Positions 9,835-18,836 of a stretch of 64,000 nucleotides of DNA are shown here, in pieces (the stretch's first letter is position 1; each line of letters begins with the position of its first letter). Source of the DNA: an uncultured Tropicimonas sp. (GTDB taxonomy: Bacteria > Pseudomonadota > Alphaproteobacteria > Rhodobacterales > Rhodobacteraceae); assembly GCA_947497945.1 (NCBI GenBank), contig CANMIP010000014.1, positions 1 through 64,000 on the forward strand, written 5' to 3'. A model generated the notes under the pieces. The model made no database searches, was not told where the DNA came from, and was given only the letters and a program-made list of their open reading frames with translations. The position numbers and the translations under genes are program-made.

Positions 9835-10946
9835 GCGCTGTGACCCAGGCCGACCGGCGCTTCATGGCGCTGGCCATCGCGCTTGGAAGGCGCGGGCTGG
9901 GGCATGTCTGGCCGAACCCGGCGGTCGGCTGCGTGATCGTCCGGGAGGGGCGGATCGTCGGTCGCGGCCGGACCGAATCCGGCGGGCGGCCGCATGCGGA
10001 GACCAAGGCGCTGGCCCAGGCCGGCGCGGCGGCGCGCGGTGCCGTGGCCTATGTCTCGCTGGAACCTTGCGCCCATCACGGCAAGACGCCGCCCTGCGCC
10101 GAAGCGCTGGTTGCCGCCGGCGTGGCGCGGGTGGTGACGGCGGTGACCGATCCTGACCCACGCGTGGCAGGGGGCGGACATGCGATCCTGCGCGCGGCCG
10201 GGATCGAGGTCGTGACCGGTGTGCTCGAACAGGAGGCGCGCAGGGCCAATGAGGGGTTCCTGCGCCGCGTGACCTCAGGCCGGCCGCATCTGACATTGAA
10301 ACTGGCGATCTCGCTCGACGGGCGGATCGCGACGGCGACCGGCGAGAGCCAGTGGATCACCGGCCCGGCGGCGCGGCGCGACGTGCATGGGCTGCGCGCC
10401 TGCCACGATGCGGTGCTGGTCGGCGCCGGTACAGCGCGGGCGGATGATCCGTCCCTGACCGTGCGGGGCCTTGGCGTGCGGCACCAGCCGGTGCGGATCG
10501 TGGCTTCGCGGCATCTCGACCTGCCGCTGGAGAGCCGGCTCTACAAGGAAATTTCCGCAGCCCCGGTCTGGCTTTGCCACGGCAAGGATGCTGTTGCGGA
10601 CCGGCGCGACGCCTGGACCACGCAAGGCGCGCGGCTGATCGCGATCGACCGGCAGCAAGGCCGTCAACTCGATCCGGCGGCGATGCTCGACGCGCTCGGG
10701 GCGGCGGGGCTGACGCGGGTGTTCTGCGAAGGCGGCGGGTCGCTGGCCGGTGCGCTGCTCAATGCCGGGCTGGTTGACGAGTTGGTGACCTACACCGCCG
10801 GGATGGCGCTTGGCGCCGAGGGCCAACCCTGTCTCGGCGCGATGGGGATCGACGCGCTGTCCGACGCGCCGCGCTTCCGGTTGGCGAGTCTGCGGGCGGT
10901 CGGGCCGGATGTCATGGCGCGGTGGCGACCGGTGGAGATGCGCTGA
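9831..10946 (+). CDS. ribD: Bifunctional riboflavin biosynthesis deaminase/reductase RibD
   Basis: Carries out the deamination and side-chain reduction steps of riboflavin synthesis. The start is GTG in a GTGA overlap with nrdR. The N-terminal cytidine-deaminase-type domain shows the zinc signature HAETKAL near residues 53-59 and [11 protein letters not shown] near 79-89. The C-terminal RibD reductase domain runs from about residue 150 to 371. The usual alphaproteobacterial next gene, ribE (riboflavin synthase), is absent here. Repeat copy B starts directly at the ribD stop instead, suggesting the old operon was broken at this point. Confidence 0.96.
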   Translation: MSAVTQADRRFMALAIALGRRGLGHVWPNPAVGCVIVREGRIVGRGRTESGGRPHAETKALAQAGAAARGAVAYVSLEPCAHHGKTPPCAEALVAAGVARVVTAVTDPDPRVAGGGHAILRAAGIEVVTGVLEQEARRANEGFLRRVTSGRPHLTLKLAISLDGRIATATGESQWITGPAARRDVHGLRACHDAVLVGAGTARADDPSLTVRGLGVRHQPVRIVASRHLDLPLESRLYKEISAAPVWLCHGKDAVADRRDAWTTQGARLIAIDRQQGRQLDPAAMLDALGAAGLTRVFCEGGGSLAGALLNAGLVDELVTYTAGMALGAEGQPCLGAMGIDALSDAPRFRLASLRAVGPDVMARWRPVEMR

Positions 10947-11240
10947 AGGGCACGGAAACACGACAGAAGGCTTCCGTCCTATCAAGCATTGCAACGCAAT
11001 GCCCTGCCGGCGGGTGATTGCTTGCAATCGCCCAGAGGCAGCGCCTGCCCGTGCCGGCGAGCTGGCACTTTGTCATCCGCGTGCAACGGATTGAACGTCT
11101 TCGGGTTTGGCCGGGATAAGGTGCAGACCCCAGATGTTGCAGCGCCGCCCCACGGGCAGGCGCGGGCCCGGCTCGCGATATGTCTCTTTGCAACCGCAGA
11201 GAACGGCCGCTTTGTCCGCGAGGCAGGCACTTGCAGGTTT
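10946..11240 (+). repeat. Dispersed intergenic repeat, copy B
   Basis: Second copy of the element, starting at the ribD stop codon. A perfect 13-bp inverted repeat (11041-11053 and 11151-11163) brackets a centre of the same length as in copies A and C. The central block GTGCAGACCCCAGATGTTGC is at 11121-11140. The outer part of the stem seen in A and C is degraded here. A second small palindrome, GCATTGCAACGCAATGC, sits in its left flank near 10987-11003. Confidence 0.75.
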
Positions 11241-11293
11241 TCGCAAAGAAAAAATGCTGGTTTCGCCGCGGTTCCTTGCCAATGCGCTCCCGT

Positions 11294-11349
11294 GCCGGGT
11301 GTTGCAGGAGGTTCGGTTCTTGACCCGGCCTCGCGCTTTTGCGAGGGGA
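11294..11349 (+). promoter_or_regulatory. Two stacked hairpins over the trmB ribosome-binding site
   Basis: GCCGGGT (11294-11300) can pair with ACCCGGC (11323-11329), immediately followed by CTCGC (11330-11334) pairing with GCGAG (11341-11345) around a short T-rich loop. The 3' arm of the second hairpin overlaps the Shine-Dalgarno GAGGGGA (11343-11349) seven bases before the trmB ATG. This could limit trmB translation. It does not match a riboswitch class I can name. Confidence 0.4.
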
Positions 11350-11355
11350 CGCGTC

Positions 11356-12078
11356 ATGTCTGATAACAAGCCCGACACCGCCCCCACCGGCGCCCCTTGG
11401 CGCAATTTCTACGGTCGCCGCCACGGCAAGACGCTGCGGCCCAGCCAGCAGGGCTATCTTGAGGAGGATCTCGCCAGCCTCTCGCCGGGGCCGGTCGACT
11501 GGGACGTGAACCCGGACCGCAAACCGCTCGACCTCGACGCACTCTTTGGCGGGCGCGAGACCTGGCTGGAGATCGGCTTTGGCGGCGGCGAGCACATGGT
11601 GCACCAGGCGGCGAGCAACCCGCAGGTCGGGATCATCGGCTGCGAGCCCTACATCAATGGTGTCGCCATGCTGCTGGGCAAGATCCGCGCGGCTGGGGTG
11701 GAGAATCTCGCCGTGCATCCCGGCGATGCGCGCGACATGTTCGACGTGCTGCCCGAGGCGTCGATCTCCCGCGCCTTCCTGCTCTATCCCGACCCCTGGC
11801 CGAAGAAACGCCATCACCGGCGGCGTTTCGTGACCCCCGAGTATCTTGAGCCGCTCGCCCGCGTGCTCCGCCCCGGTGCGGTCCTGCGGGTTGCGACGGA
11901 CATTCCCGACTATGTTCGCCAGACGCTGGAACAGGTGCCGCGCCACGGTTTCACCTGGACGGCCGAAACGCCGGAGGATTGGCGCGCGCCCTGGGATGAC
12001 TGGATCTCGACGCGCTATGAGCAGAAGGCGCTGCGCGAGGGCCGCGTGCCACATTACCTGACCTTCCTGCGCGACTGA
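11356..12078 (+). CDS. trmB: tRNA (guanine-N7-)-methyltransferase TrmB
   Basis: Makes m7G46 in tRNA using S-adenosylmethionine. The ATG at 11356 gives a 240-residue protein beginning MSDNKPDTAP, after a GAGGGGA ribosome-binding site; the open frame upstream is repeat-derived. The SAM-binding loop is LEIGFGGGEH, and the family motifs NPYIN-like (CEPYINGVAML) and PDPWPKKRHHRRR follow, the latter the catalytic and tRNA-contacting signature. Length and motifs are normal. The promoter region contains repeat copy B and a hairpin over the start. Confidence 0.95.
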   Translation: MSDNKPDTAPTGAPWRNFYGRRHGKTLRPSQQGYLEEDLASLSPGPVDWDVNPDRKPLDLDALFGGRETWLEIGFGGGEHMVHQAASNPQVGIIGCEPYINGVAMLLGKIRAAGVENLAVHPGDARDMFDVLPEASISRAFLLYPDPWPKKRHHRRRFVTPEYLEPLARVLRPGAVLRVATDIPDYVRQTLEQVPRHGFTWTAETPEDWRAPWDDWISTRYEQKALREGRVPHYLTFLRD

Positions 12079-12148
12079 CGTCGATTCCTGTCAGAGATTG
12101 CCGGGTTGGCATGTAATCTGGAGCCGTCCTTGATTTCGAGGGAAGCCC

Positions 12149-13219
12149 ATGTCCGACATCCGCATCACCAATTGCCACACGCATCTGTTCACGACGGCCC
12201 ATGTGCCGAAGCTCTACCCGCATCCGCTGGTCTCGCTGATCCGCGCCTTCCCGAGGCTGATCGGCGTGGCACGCTGGGGGCTTTCGGCGCTCGGGCAGGA
12301 ACACTGGGCCGGCGTGGTCGCGCGGCTGGAACGGTTTCGAGCGACGGGGGACCAGGCGCTTCAGGCCGATGTTCTGCGCGCGATGCTGCCGCACTACCCG
12401 GCGGATGCGCGCTTCGTTATCCTGCCGATGGACATGGCGCATATCGGGCATGGCGAAGTGCAGGCGGATCTGCGCATGCAGCATGACGAGCTGGCCGAAC
12501 TGGCCGCCGACCCGGTGCTCGGTCCGCGTGTCATCCCGTTTGCGACGGTCAATCCGAACGCGCCGGACTCGGTGGCCGAGGCGCGGCGGGCGATCGAGCA
12601 ACTCGGCTTTCGGGGTCTCAAGATCTATCCCCGGTTTGGTTTCGCGCCCGACCACCCGGCGCTGATGGAGGAGATTTACCCGCTGCTGCGCGACCGCAAC
12701 CTGCCGGTGATCTCGCATTGCGCCCGCGGCGGCGTCATGGGGCGCGGCCTGCCGCTGGCGCTGGCGGACAGCTACACCGACCCGCGCGCGATGCTGCCGG
12801 TGCTGGAAAGGTTTCCCGGGCTGCGGGTCTGTCTTGCGCATTTTGGCGGGCAGGTTGACTGGCGCAGCTATGTCGAAGAGGGGATCGACCCGCTCGACCC
12901 CGGCGCGCGGGAGCGCAACTGGCTGGCCTCGGTCCTCGACCTGTTGCGGTCGGGCGAGTGGCCGGGGCTCTGGACCGATATCTCCTACACGCTGTTCCAT
13001 TTCGACGATTTCGCGCCCTTCCTGCGGGTCTTCATGGGCGAGGAACGGGTGCGGTCGCGGGTTCTTTTCGGCTCGGATTACTACATGATCAAGCGGGAGA
13101 AGCTGTCCGAGCGGGCGATCTGTTTCCGGCTGCGCAATACGCTCGGGGAAGATTGGTTCCGCGAGATTGCCGAGACCAATCCCGGCATCTGGCTGGGGGA
13201 AGCGAAAAAGGCCGGCTGA
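12149..13219 (+). CDS. Amidohydrolase family (amidohydrolase-2 type) metal-dependent hydrolase
   Basis: 356-residue TIM-barrel protein of the amidohydrolase-2/ACMSD-like family. Metal-ligand motifs are visible in order: NCHTHLF (His10, His12), SHCARGG mid-protein, LAHFGG, and FGSDYYM near residue 310 with the conserved Asp. Members hydrolyse or decarboxylate varied small molecules, so the substrate cannot be assigned. Its stop codon directly abuts the stop of the convergent MarR gene. Confidence 0.75.
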   Translation: MSDIRITNCHTHLFTTAHVPKLYPHPLVSLIRAFPRLIGVARWGLSALGQEHWAGVVARLERFRATGDQALQADVLRAMLPHYPADARFVILPMDMAHIGHGEVQADLRMQHDELAELAADPVLGPRVIPFATVNPNAPDSVAEARRAIEQLGFRGLKIYPRFGFAPDHPALMEEIYPLLRDRNLPVISHCARGGVMGRGLPLALADSYTDPRAMLPVLERFPGLRVCLAHFGGQVDWRSYVEEGIDPLDPGARERNWLASVLDLLRSGEWPGLWTDISYTLFHFDDFAPFLRVFMGEERVRSRVLFGSDYYMIKREKLSERAICFRLRNTLGEDWFREIAETNPGIWLGEAKKAG

Positions 13220-13657
13220 CTAGTCGCCCAGCAGCTTCGGAAGCAAATGCAGCAACGCCTCCCGCTCTGCGTCCGAGAGCGGCGCGAGGGTCTCTGCATT
13301 GACCTCCTCCACGATAGCATGCAGGCGCGGGGACAGCGCCGCGCCGGCCTGGGTGGCGTGAATCTCATGCGCCCGGCGCGAGGTCGGGTGCGGGCGGCGT
13401 TCCACCAGCCCCTGCTCCTGCAACCCGTCCAGCGCGCGTGAGATCACATAGGCCGGACGGTGGTAGCGCTTGGCGATTTCGGCCTGGGTGACGCCCTCAT
13501 GTTCCAGCACCGTCATCATCACCGGGAATTGCGGCAGGCTCAGCCCGAGCTTGGCAAGCTCCGTTCCCATCCTCTCATCCATCCGCCGCGCAAGCCGCTG
13601 GATCCTCCAGCCGAAGCTCGCCTCGCGGATGGCACGGGTCTCGTCTCTCACATTCAT
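13220..13657 (-). CDS. MarR-family transcriptional regulator
   Basis: 145-residue winged-helix regulator. The HTH lies around QAEIAKRYHRPAYVISRALDGL (about residues 58-79), followed by a wing rich in charged residues (VERRPHPTSRRAHEI). MarR proteins usually repress a divergent neighbour and respond to small aromatic ligands or oxidants. Here the divergent target is the cytochrome b561-DUF2269 pair, and a perfect palindrome lies in the shared intergenic region. Start chosen at the first ATG, with family-typical length. Confidence 0.9.
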   Translation of the reverse strand: MNVRDETRAIREASFGWRIQRLARRMDERMGTELAKLGLSLPQFPVMMTVLEHEGVTQAEIAKRYHRPAYVISRALDGLQEQGLVERRPHPTSRRAHEIHATQAGAALSPRLHAIVEEVNAETLAPLSDAEREALLHLLPKLLGD

Positions 13658-13695
13658 GTCCCTTGCCTATGCTCCGCACCTTACATGTGCAATAA

Positions 13696-13727
13696 TTGCA
13701 ATTGCAAGTTTAGCATATGCAAGTTTA
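13696..13727. promoter_or_regulatory. Candidate MarR operator: palindrome plus direct repeat
   Basis: TTGCAATTGCAA (13696-13707) is a perfect 12-bp palindrome. It overlaps the first of two direct repeats GCAAGTTTA (13704-13712 and 13719-13727) spaced 15 bp apart. The stretch is AT-rich against a GC-rich background and lies midway between the MarR and cytochrome b starts (13657 and 13758), where a MarR dimer would be expected to bind. Confidence 0.6.
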
Positions 13728-13757
13728 TCCTGTCGTTACAGAATCGGAGACACGCAC

Positions 13758-14291
13758 ATGACCCGCTACCACCCCCTCGTCGTCGTCCTGCACTGGCTTT
13801 TGGCCGGGATGATCGTCCTTGGCCTCATCATGGGCGGCAACGTCCTGGCCGAGACCGCCAATGATGACCCGTTCAAGCTCACCGCCCTGCGCATGCATAT
13901 GTCGATGGGGATGATCATCCTCGCGCTAATGGTGCTTCGGCTGGTCACGCGCCTCGCCACACGCAAGCCGCCCCAGTCCGATATCGGCCATCCGTTGCTC
14001 AACCGGCTCGGGCAGGCGATGCATTGGTCCCTCTATGTCGTCGCTACCGCGCTCTGCCTGTCGGGCCTGGCCACCGCGACCATGGCCGGGCTGCCGGGGA
14101 TCGTCTTTGGCGGCTCGGGCGCTGCGCTGCCCGCGGATTTCGCCGTCTTCCCGCCGCGCGCGGCGCATGGGGCGCTGGCATTCCTGCTCGGGTTGCTAAT
14201 CCTCGGACATGTCGGAGCCGGGCTCTGGCACCAATATATCCGCCGTGACGGGCTATTCGGCCGCATGTGGTTCGGTAGTCGGGAAGGGTAG
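13758..14291 (+). CDS. Cytochrome b561-family membrane protein
   Basis: 177-residue four-helix di-heme membrane protein that passes electrons from the quinone pool or other donors. The ATG at 13758 begins MTRYHPLVVVLHWLLAG, placing His12 in the first helix. Further candidate heme ligands are in LRMHMSMG, QAMHWSLY, RAAHGALA and LGHVGAGLWH, one per helix as in the family. It diverges from a MarR repressor and is followed five bases later by a DUF2269 gene, so the two probably form a small regulated operon. Its redox partner is unknown. Confidence 0.87.
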   Translation: MTRYHPLVVVLHWLLAGMIVLGLIMGGNVLAETANDDPFKLTALRMHMSMGMIILALMVLRLVTRLATRKPPQSDIGHPLLNRLGQAMHWSLYVVATALCLSGLATATMAGLPGIVFGGSGAALPADFAVFPPRAAHGALAFLLGLLILGHVGAGLWHQYIRRDGLFGRMWFGSREG

Positions 14292-14296
14292 GCGAA

Positions 14297-14776
14297 GTGC
14301 GCAAATTACTGGAGTTCATAAATGAAATCGCCGGCATCATGTATGTCGGCGGAATCCTCAGCCATATTGTCATCGGCGCCACGATCGGCGCGCCCGACGG
14401 GCAGACTGCCGCGACGGTCTATACCTACAAGGAACTGAGCGCCTATATCCTGATCCTGCCGGGACTTGGGCTGAAACTGCTCTGCGACCTGGCCCTGTAT
14501 TTCGGTTTCGGAGTCCGGGCCAACTGGATGAAGGTCAAGCTGGCGATGATCGCCTTTCTGAGCGTCAATGCATTCGTTTTTCTTGTGCCGATGATGCCGG
14601 AATTGCGGGCGATGGCAGAAGCGGTTCCTCCGGCCGATCCGCTGCCGCAGGCCTTCCATGACCTTGAGGCGACCGAGGCGCGTGTCGGCATGTCCAATGT
14701 CATCCCGCTTCTGACGGAGCTGGTCCTGGGAAGCCTCAAGCCGCGGCTCTTCGGGGAGCGGAAGGCCGCCGGGTAA
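14297..14776 (+). CDS. DUF2269-family integral membrane protein
   Basis: 159 residues with four hydrophobic segments (about 8-28, 50-70, 78-98 and 130-145). The N-terminus [18 protein letters not shown] is the signature of DUF2269. It starts at GTG five bases after the cytochrome b561 stop, so it is very likely co-transcribed and under the same MarR control. No biochemical role is established for the family; the pairing with a b-type cytochrome suggests a membrane redox or stress role by inference only. Confidence 0.7.
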   Translation: MRKLLEFINEIAGIMYVGGILSHIVIGATIGAPDGQTAATVYTYKELSAYILILPGLGLKLLCDLALYFGFGVRANWMKVKLAMIAFLSVNAFVFLVPMMPELRAMAEAVPPADPLPQAFHDLEATEARVGMSNVIPLLTELVLGSLKPRLFGERKAAG

Positions 14777-14843
14777 GCGTCCCGGCTGGACCGTCCGCGC
14801 GCTCTGGGCTAAGCCGCGCGGGGAAACCGCGAAGGAGAGCCCG

Positions 14844-16196
14844 ATGTCGGCACATGGACCCGCCCGCAAGATGACCGCCCGCGCCAGCCTGCCGCTCAAG
14901 GGGCAGGCCGATGTGCCCGGCGACAAGTCGATCTCGCATCGCGCGCTGATCTTCGGCGCCATGGCCGTGGGCGAGACCCGCATCACCGGGCTGCTCGAAG
15001 GCGAGGACGTTTTGGACACCGGCCGCGCGATGGCCGCGCTTGGGGCCGAGGTGATCCAGCACGGGCCGGGCGAATGGTCGGTGCATGGCGTTGGGGTGGG
15101 CGGCTTTGCCGAGCCCGAGGACGTGATCGATTGCGGCAATTCCGGCACGGGGGTGCGCCTGATCATGGGGGCGGTCGCCACCAGCCCGATCACGGCGACC
15201 TTCACCGGCGACGCTTCGCTGCGCTCCCGCCCGATGGGCCGCGTGACGGACCCGCTGGCGCTGTTCGGCACCCAGGCTGTTGGCCGTGAAGGCGGCAGGC
15301 TGCCGATGACGCTGGTCGGAGCCGCCGAGCCGCTGCCGGTCGATTACGTCACGCCGATGGCCTCGGCGCAGGTCAAGTCGGCGGTGCTGCTGGCGGGGCT
15401 GAATGCGCCGGGACAGACGGTCGTGACCGAGGCTGCCGCCACGCGCGACCATACCGAGCGGATGCTGCGCGGGTTCGGCGCCGAGGTTGTGACCGAGAAG
15501 ACCGAGGACGGCTATCGCATCACGCTGACCGGCCAGCCCGAGCTGCAACCGCAGACCATCGCCGTGCCGCGCGACCCGTCTTCGGCGGCGTTCCCGGTCT
15601 GTGCGGCGCTGATCGTGCCCGGTTCCGACGTTCTGGTGCCCAATATCGGCCTGAACCCGACCCGCGCCGGTCTCTTCACCACGCTGCAGGAAATGGGCGC
15701 GGATCTCACCTTCGAGAACCCGCGCGAAGAGGGCGGCGAGCCGGTGGCCGATCTGCGGGCCCGCTACTCGCCCGATATGAAGGGGATCGAGGTGCCCGCC
15801 GAACGCGCGCCCTCGATGATCGACGAATACCCGATCCTCTCGGTTGTCGCCGCCAATGCGACCGGCGTGACCCATATGCCCGGCACCCATGAGTTGCGCG
15901 TCAAGGAGAGCGACCGGATCGACGCCATGGCGGTCGGGTTGCGCGCCTGCGGGGTCGAGGTCGAGGAGACCGAGGACAGTTTTACCGTCCACGGGCTGGG
16001 CGCGGGCAATGTGCCCGGCGGCGCGCTGGCGGAGGCGCGGCTCGACCACCGCATCGCCATGTCCTTCCTGATCTGCGGAATGGCGGCGCAAAAGCCGGTC
16101 ACGGTCGACGATGCCGGTCCGATCGCCACCTCTTTCCCGATCTTCGAGACGCTGATGACGGATCTGGGCGCCCAGTTCCAGCGTGACAATGCGTGA
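14844..16196 (+). CDS. aroA: 3-phosphoshikimate 1-carboxyvinyltransferase (EPSP synthase)
   Basis: Sixth step of the shikimate pathway. The 450-residue product has the N-terminal [15 protein letters not shown] motif, which binds phosphate and shikimate-3-phosphate, the loop [11 protein letters not shown], and the C-terminal LRVKESDRI with conserved Arg/Lys/Glu, all hallmarks of EPSP synthase. The length (450) and the alanine after NSGT-G-V-R resemble the class II-like alphaproteobacterial enzymes. In this lineage aroA normally sits just before cmk and rpsA; here two extra genes separate it from cmk. Confidence 0.97.
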   Translation: MSAHGPARKMTARASLPLKGQADVPGDKSISHRALIFGAMAVGETRITGLLEGEDVLDTGRAMAALGAEVIQHGPGEWSVHGVGVGGFAEPEDVIDCGNSGTGVRLIMGAVATSPITATFTGDASLRSRPMGRVTDPLALFGTQAVGREGGRLPMTLVGAAEPLPVDYVTPMASAQVKSAVLLAGLNAPGQTVVTEAAATRDHTERMLRGFGAEVVTEKTEDGYRITLTGQPELQPQTIAVPRDPSSAAFPVCAALIVPGSDVLVPNIGLNPTRAGLFTTLQEMGADLTFENPREEGGEPVADLRARYSPDMKGIEVPAERAPSMIDEYPILSVVAANATGVTHMPGTHELRVKESDRIDAMAVGLRACGVEVEETEDSFTVHGLGAGNVPGGALAEARLDHRIAMSFLICGMAAQKPVTVDDAGPIATSFPIFETLMTDLGAQFQRDNA

Positions 16197-16218
16197 GGTC
16201 AGAAGTGAGGCCAATCGG

Positions 16219-16734
16219 ATGTTGAGAATGGGCTGGATCTGCGCGGCGGTCCTCGCAGCCGCGATCTATTTCGTGATGCTCTCCTGGACCCTGCCGGCGA
16301 TTTCGGCGGCGGCGGGCGGGCTGGCGCCCTTCGACATGCGTCCCGGCGGCTATTCGCCCGAAGCAGCGCAGGCCTTCTTGTCGGCGCTCTCGGCGGACGG
16401 CCACGCGCTCTATACCGGGCCGCAGCGTTGGCTGGACCTGTTCTATCCGCCCCTGCTGGCCATCACCTTGTCGGGCCTGATCTGGCGCTTCTTCGAGTCG
16501 CGGAGGGTGCGGATTGTGCTCGTGGCCATCGCATTTGGAGGCATGGTGACCGATTGGGGCGAGAATATCGCCGTTGCGCGGTTGCTGGCCGGCAATACCG
16601 GGAACGGCGCGATCCTGCTCGCCTCCACCCTGACCATCACGAAATCGGCGCTGCAAACCATCGTGATCTGCGCTGCGGTGTTCGCGGTGATCCGCGCGGT
16701 CGTACAGCGGGCGGACAAGGGTCGTCAGGGCTAA
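16219..16734 (+). CDS. Membrane protein of unknown function
   Basis: I do not recognise this protein. Started at 16219 (GAGG eight bases upstream) it has 171 residues and four hydrophobic segments: about 4-26, a weaker one after the GPQRWLDLFYPP turn, VLVAIAFGGMVTDW, and a last one near QTIVICAAVFAVIRA. Alternative starts are ATG 16189 and GTG 16183, which would overlap the aroA end. It follows aroA closely and is probably co-transcribed with it. Confidence 0.6.
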   Translation: MLRMGWICAAVLAAAIYFVMLSWTLPAISAAAGGLAPFDMRPGGYSPEAAQAFLSALSADGHALYTGPQRWLDLFYPPLLAITLSGLIWRFFESRRVRIVLVAIAFGGMVTDWGENIAVARLLAGNTGNGAILLASTLTITKSALQTIVICAAVFAVIRAVVQRADKGRQG

Positions 16735-16843
16735 GGCGCTGGCGGAGCGTCGGCGCGCGTCGATACACGCGGCGTCGGGCGGGGCTTGACGAGGCGGCGG
16801 TCCCGGGCGAGCTTCCGCCGAAGCCATGGCAGGAGAGATCGGT

Positions 16844-17248
16844 TTGACACAGCGCGGAAGCTGCCTTTGCGGCGCCATTCGATACAGCGTGGACGGCCCG
16901 CTGCGACCGGTCATTGCCTGCCATTGCAGCCAGTGCCGAAAAAGCTCGGGCCATCACGTCGCGGCCACCTCCGCCCGGCGCGAGCATGTGACCATCCTTG
17001 GCGATCCAACCTGGTATGCCTCCTCTGAGACCGCGCGGCGCGGCTTCTGCCCGACCTGCGGCTCGAACCTGTTCTGGGATGGGCCGGGGGCCAACCTCTC
17101 GATCTTCGCCGGCACGCTGGACGGCCCGACCGGGCTGGCAATCGCCGGCCATATCTTCTGTGCCGACAAGGGCGACTATTACGAGATTCCGGAGGGCCTT
17201 CGCCGTGTCGATGGCGAGGATCCGGCGCTCACGACAATGGTGCGCTGA
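16844..17248 (+). CDS. GFA (glutathione-dependent formaldehyde-activating-like) family protein
   Basis: Small zinc protein of the GFA fold. The cysteine pattern CLCG, then [12 protein letters not shown], then [11 protein letters not shown] is the family signature. I placed the start at TTG 16844 (134 residues, [10 protein letters not shown]), because AGGAGAG lies six bases upstream of it and the protein then starts as GFA proteins usually do. An ATG at 16826 gives six more residues but has that ribosome-binding sequence inside the coding region. Despite the name, few members have proven formaldehyde activity, so the substrate is open. Confidence 0.8.
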   Translation: MTQRGSCLCGAIRYSVDGPLRPVIACHCSQCRKSSGHHVAATSARREHVTILGDPTWYASSETARRGFCPTCGSNLFWDGPGANLSIFAGTLDGPTGLAIAGHIFCADKGDYYEIPEGLRRVDGEDPALTTMVR

Positions 17249-17313
17249 GCCAGCTTCCCCCCGCTGCGCCAATAAGCTATCAGGAATGTCCACCTAGCGA
17301 GGAGGCGGAAAAG

Positions 17314-17928
17314 GTGAGTCTTACAGTCGCCATCGACGGGCCGGCCGCTGCCGGCAAGGGCACCATCGCCCGCGCGGTCGCCGCGCATTTCGGCTTTGCC
17401 CATCTCGATACCGGGTTGCTCTATCGGGCCGTCGGCAAGCGGACGCTTGAAGGCAAGGACGCCCTTGAGGCCGCCGAGACGCTCCAGCCGGAACATTACG
17501 CCGATGCCGAGGCGCTGCGCTCACCCGATGTCGCCCAGGCCGCGAGCGTCGTTGCCGCGATGCCGGAGATCCGCACGGCGCTGGTCAATTTCCAGCGCGC
17601 CTTTGCCCGCCGGCAGGGCGGGGCTGTGCTGGACGGGCGCGATATCGGCACGGTGATCTGTCCCGATGCCGAGGTAAAGCTCTTCGTGACCGCCTCCGAT
17701 GCGATCCGAGCCGAGCGGCGCCACAAGGAGCTGGTCGGCAAGGGCCATCAGGTGACGCTCGAAGAGGTCGCGCATGATCTCGCCGAACGCGACCGCCGCG
17801 ATGCCGCCCGCGCCACGGCGCCGATGACGGCCGCCGAGGATGCGCTGCTTCTTGACACCTCCGCGCTCGATATCGAGGCGGCTGTTGCGCGCGCCGTGGA
17901 AGAGGTCGGCAAGAAAGTCGGAATGTGA
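17314..17928 (+). CDS. cmk: Cytidylate kinase
   Basis: Phosphorylates CMP and dCMP. The 204-residue protein starts at GTG after the strong site GAGGAGGCGG. The P-loop [12 protein letters not shown] is at residues 7-18, followed by the CMP-binding helix with [10 protein letters not shown]. Further family motifs are [14 protein letters not shown] and the lid RAERRHKEL. Its end overlaps the following membrane-protein gene by four bases (GTGA). Confidence 0.96.
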   Translation: MSLTVAIDGPAAAGKGTIARAVAAHFGFAHLDTGLLYRAVGKRTLEGKDALEAAETLQPEHYADAEALRSPDVAQAASVVAAMPEIRTALVNFQRAFARRQGGAVLDGRDIGTVICPDAEVKLFVTASDAIRAERRHKELVGKGHQVTLEEVAHDLAERDRRDAARATAPMTAAEDALLLDTSALDIEAAVARAVEEVGKKVGM

Positions 17929-18713
17929 TCCGCGCAATCCTTGGCAGGCGGCCTACCGGCGCGCTGGCCACCGGCGCCCTGTTCCCAGCCTGCCTGGTTC
18001 TGCTCGTCGGAACGGCCGCGGCCCTGGCCCGCGGCGCGGCTTTTGGCGAGTTTTCCTGCCGCCTGGAGACCGGGGAAACGGTTGCCCTCCTGCTCGGCGA
18101 GCCAATTCTCGGGCCACTGCCAACGGCGGCGCTCCTGCTGGATGAGGAGGGGCGGCTGCTGGGCTACCAGTTGCTCGCGCCGGGGTATTATCCGTTGCGG
18201 GATGGAAGCTGCCGGATCGCGGACCCGTTCCGCGAGGTGCTTCTCGTCGCCGCGCCCGAGAACGATGCGATTGGCGTGCCGCTGCTTGGCGACGATGCCG
18301 GCGCCCGGCTGATGCGCGAGGATATCGAACCCGGTTATGGCCTCGAACGCGCCTTCGGCTTCCGGGACGCCGGGCTTTGGGAGGTAGGCCCTGCGCTGAG
18401 GCTCTGGAGCGAAGTCCGTTACAAGGCCGACACGCTCTTCTTCGTCGGCGCGCTCGCCTTCACCTTGCTCTTCTGCACAGCACTTCTGCGCGCGCGGGCC
18501 TGGCGCGGGGTTTCGGTCGCGACAACCGTTCTCGGTGTCGTGCTGGCCGGAGGTGTTCTTGCGGGGGAGGCGGTCTTCATCGCCGTTGGCGTCCTGTTCG
18601 ACCTGCCCGGCCTCGCCGCCTGTTTCGCCGCCGCCCTGATCGGCGCGGCCATCTTTGCGCTGCTCCGGGCCGTTCGGACAAGATCCCCCGGCCGCCCGCT
18701 CCCGAAGGCCTGA
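17925..18713 (+). CDS. Membrane protein of unknown function, coupled to cmk
   Basis: A 262-residue protein that I cannot assign to a family. One N-terminal hydrophobic segment (about 14-37) is followed by a soluble region of some 110 residues, then three membrane helices close together near the C-terminus (about 162-182, 190-215, 222-245). The GTG start lies within the cmk stop (GTGA), so expression is coupled to cmk. The topology suggests a domain outside the cytoplasm held by a C-terminal helical bundle. No catalytic motif is visible. Confidence 0.6.
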   Translation: MIRAILGRRPTGALATGALFPACLVLLVGTAAALARGAAFGEFSCRLETGETVALLLGEPILGPLPTAALLLDEEGRLLGYQLLAPGYYPLRDGSCRIADPFREVLLVAAPENDAIGVPLLGDDAGARLMREDIEPGYGLERAFGFRDAGLWEVGPALRLWSEVRYKADTLFFVGALAFTLLFCTALLRARAWRGVSVATTVLGVVLAGGVLAGEAVFIAVGVLFDLPGLAACFAAALIGAAIFALLRAVRTRSPGRPLPKA

Positions 18714-18836
18714 AACCGCGGGCGGATCCCTTGCCCGGCGCGGCGCTGCCCGTACCCTCTTGATGCGCCCCGACAAAGCGGTGCAGGCTGCGCGCGACGC
18801 CGTGACCCGCACGGCACAGGCAAAGGAGCGACAGCC

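Noticed and set aside
10946-11355. Riboswitch (SAM-II or FMN type) between ribD and trmB
   Set aside because: The structure present is the dispersed repeat plus two simple hairpins. None of the conserved bases of FMN or SAM-II aptamers are seen, and FMN elements would precede, not follow, ribD.
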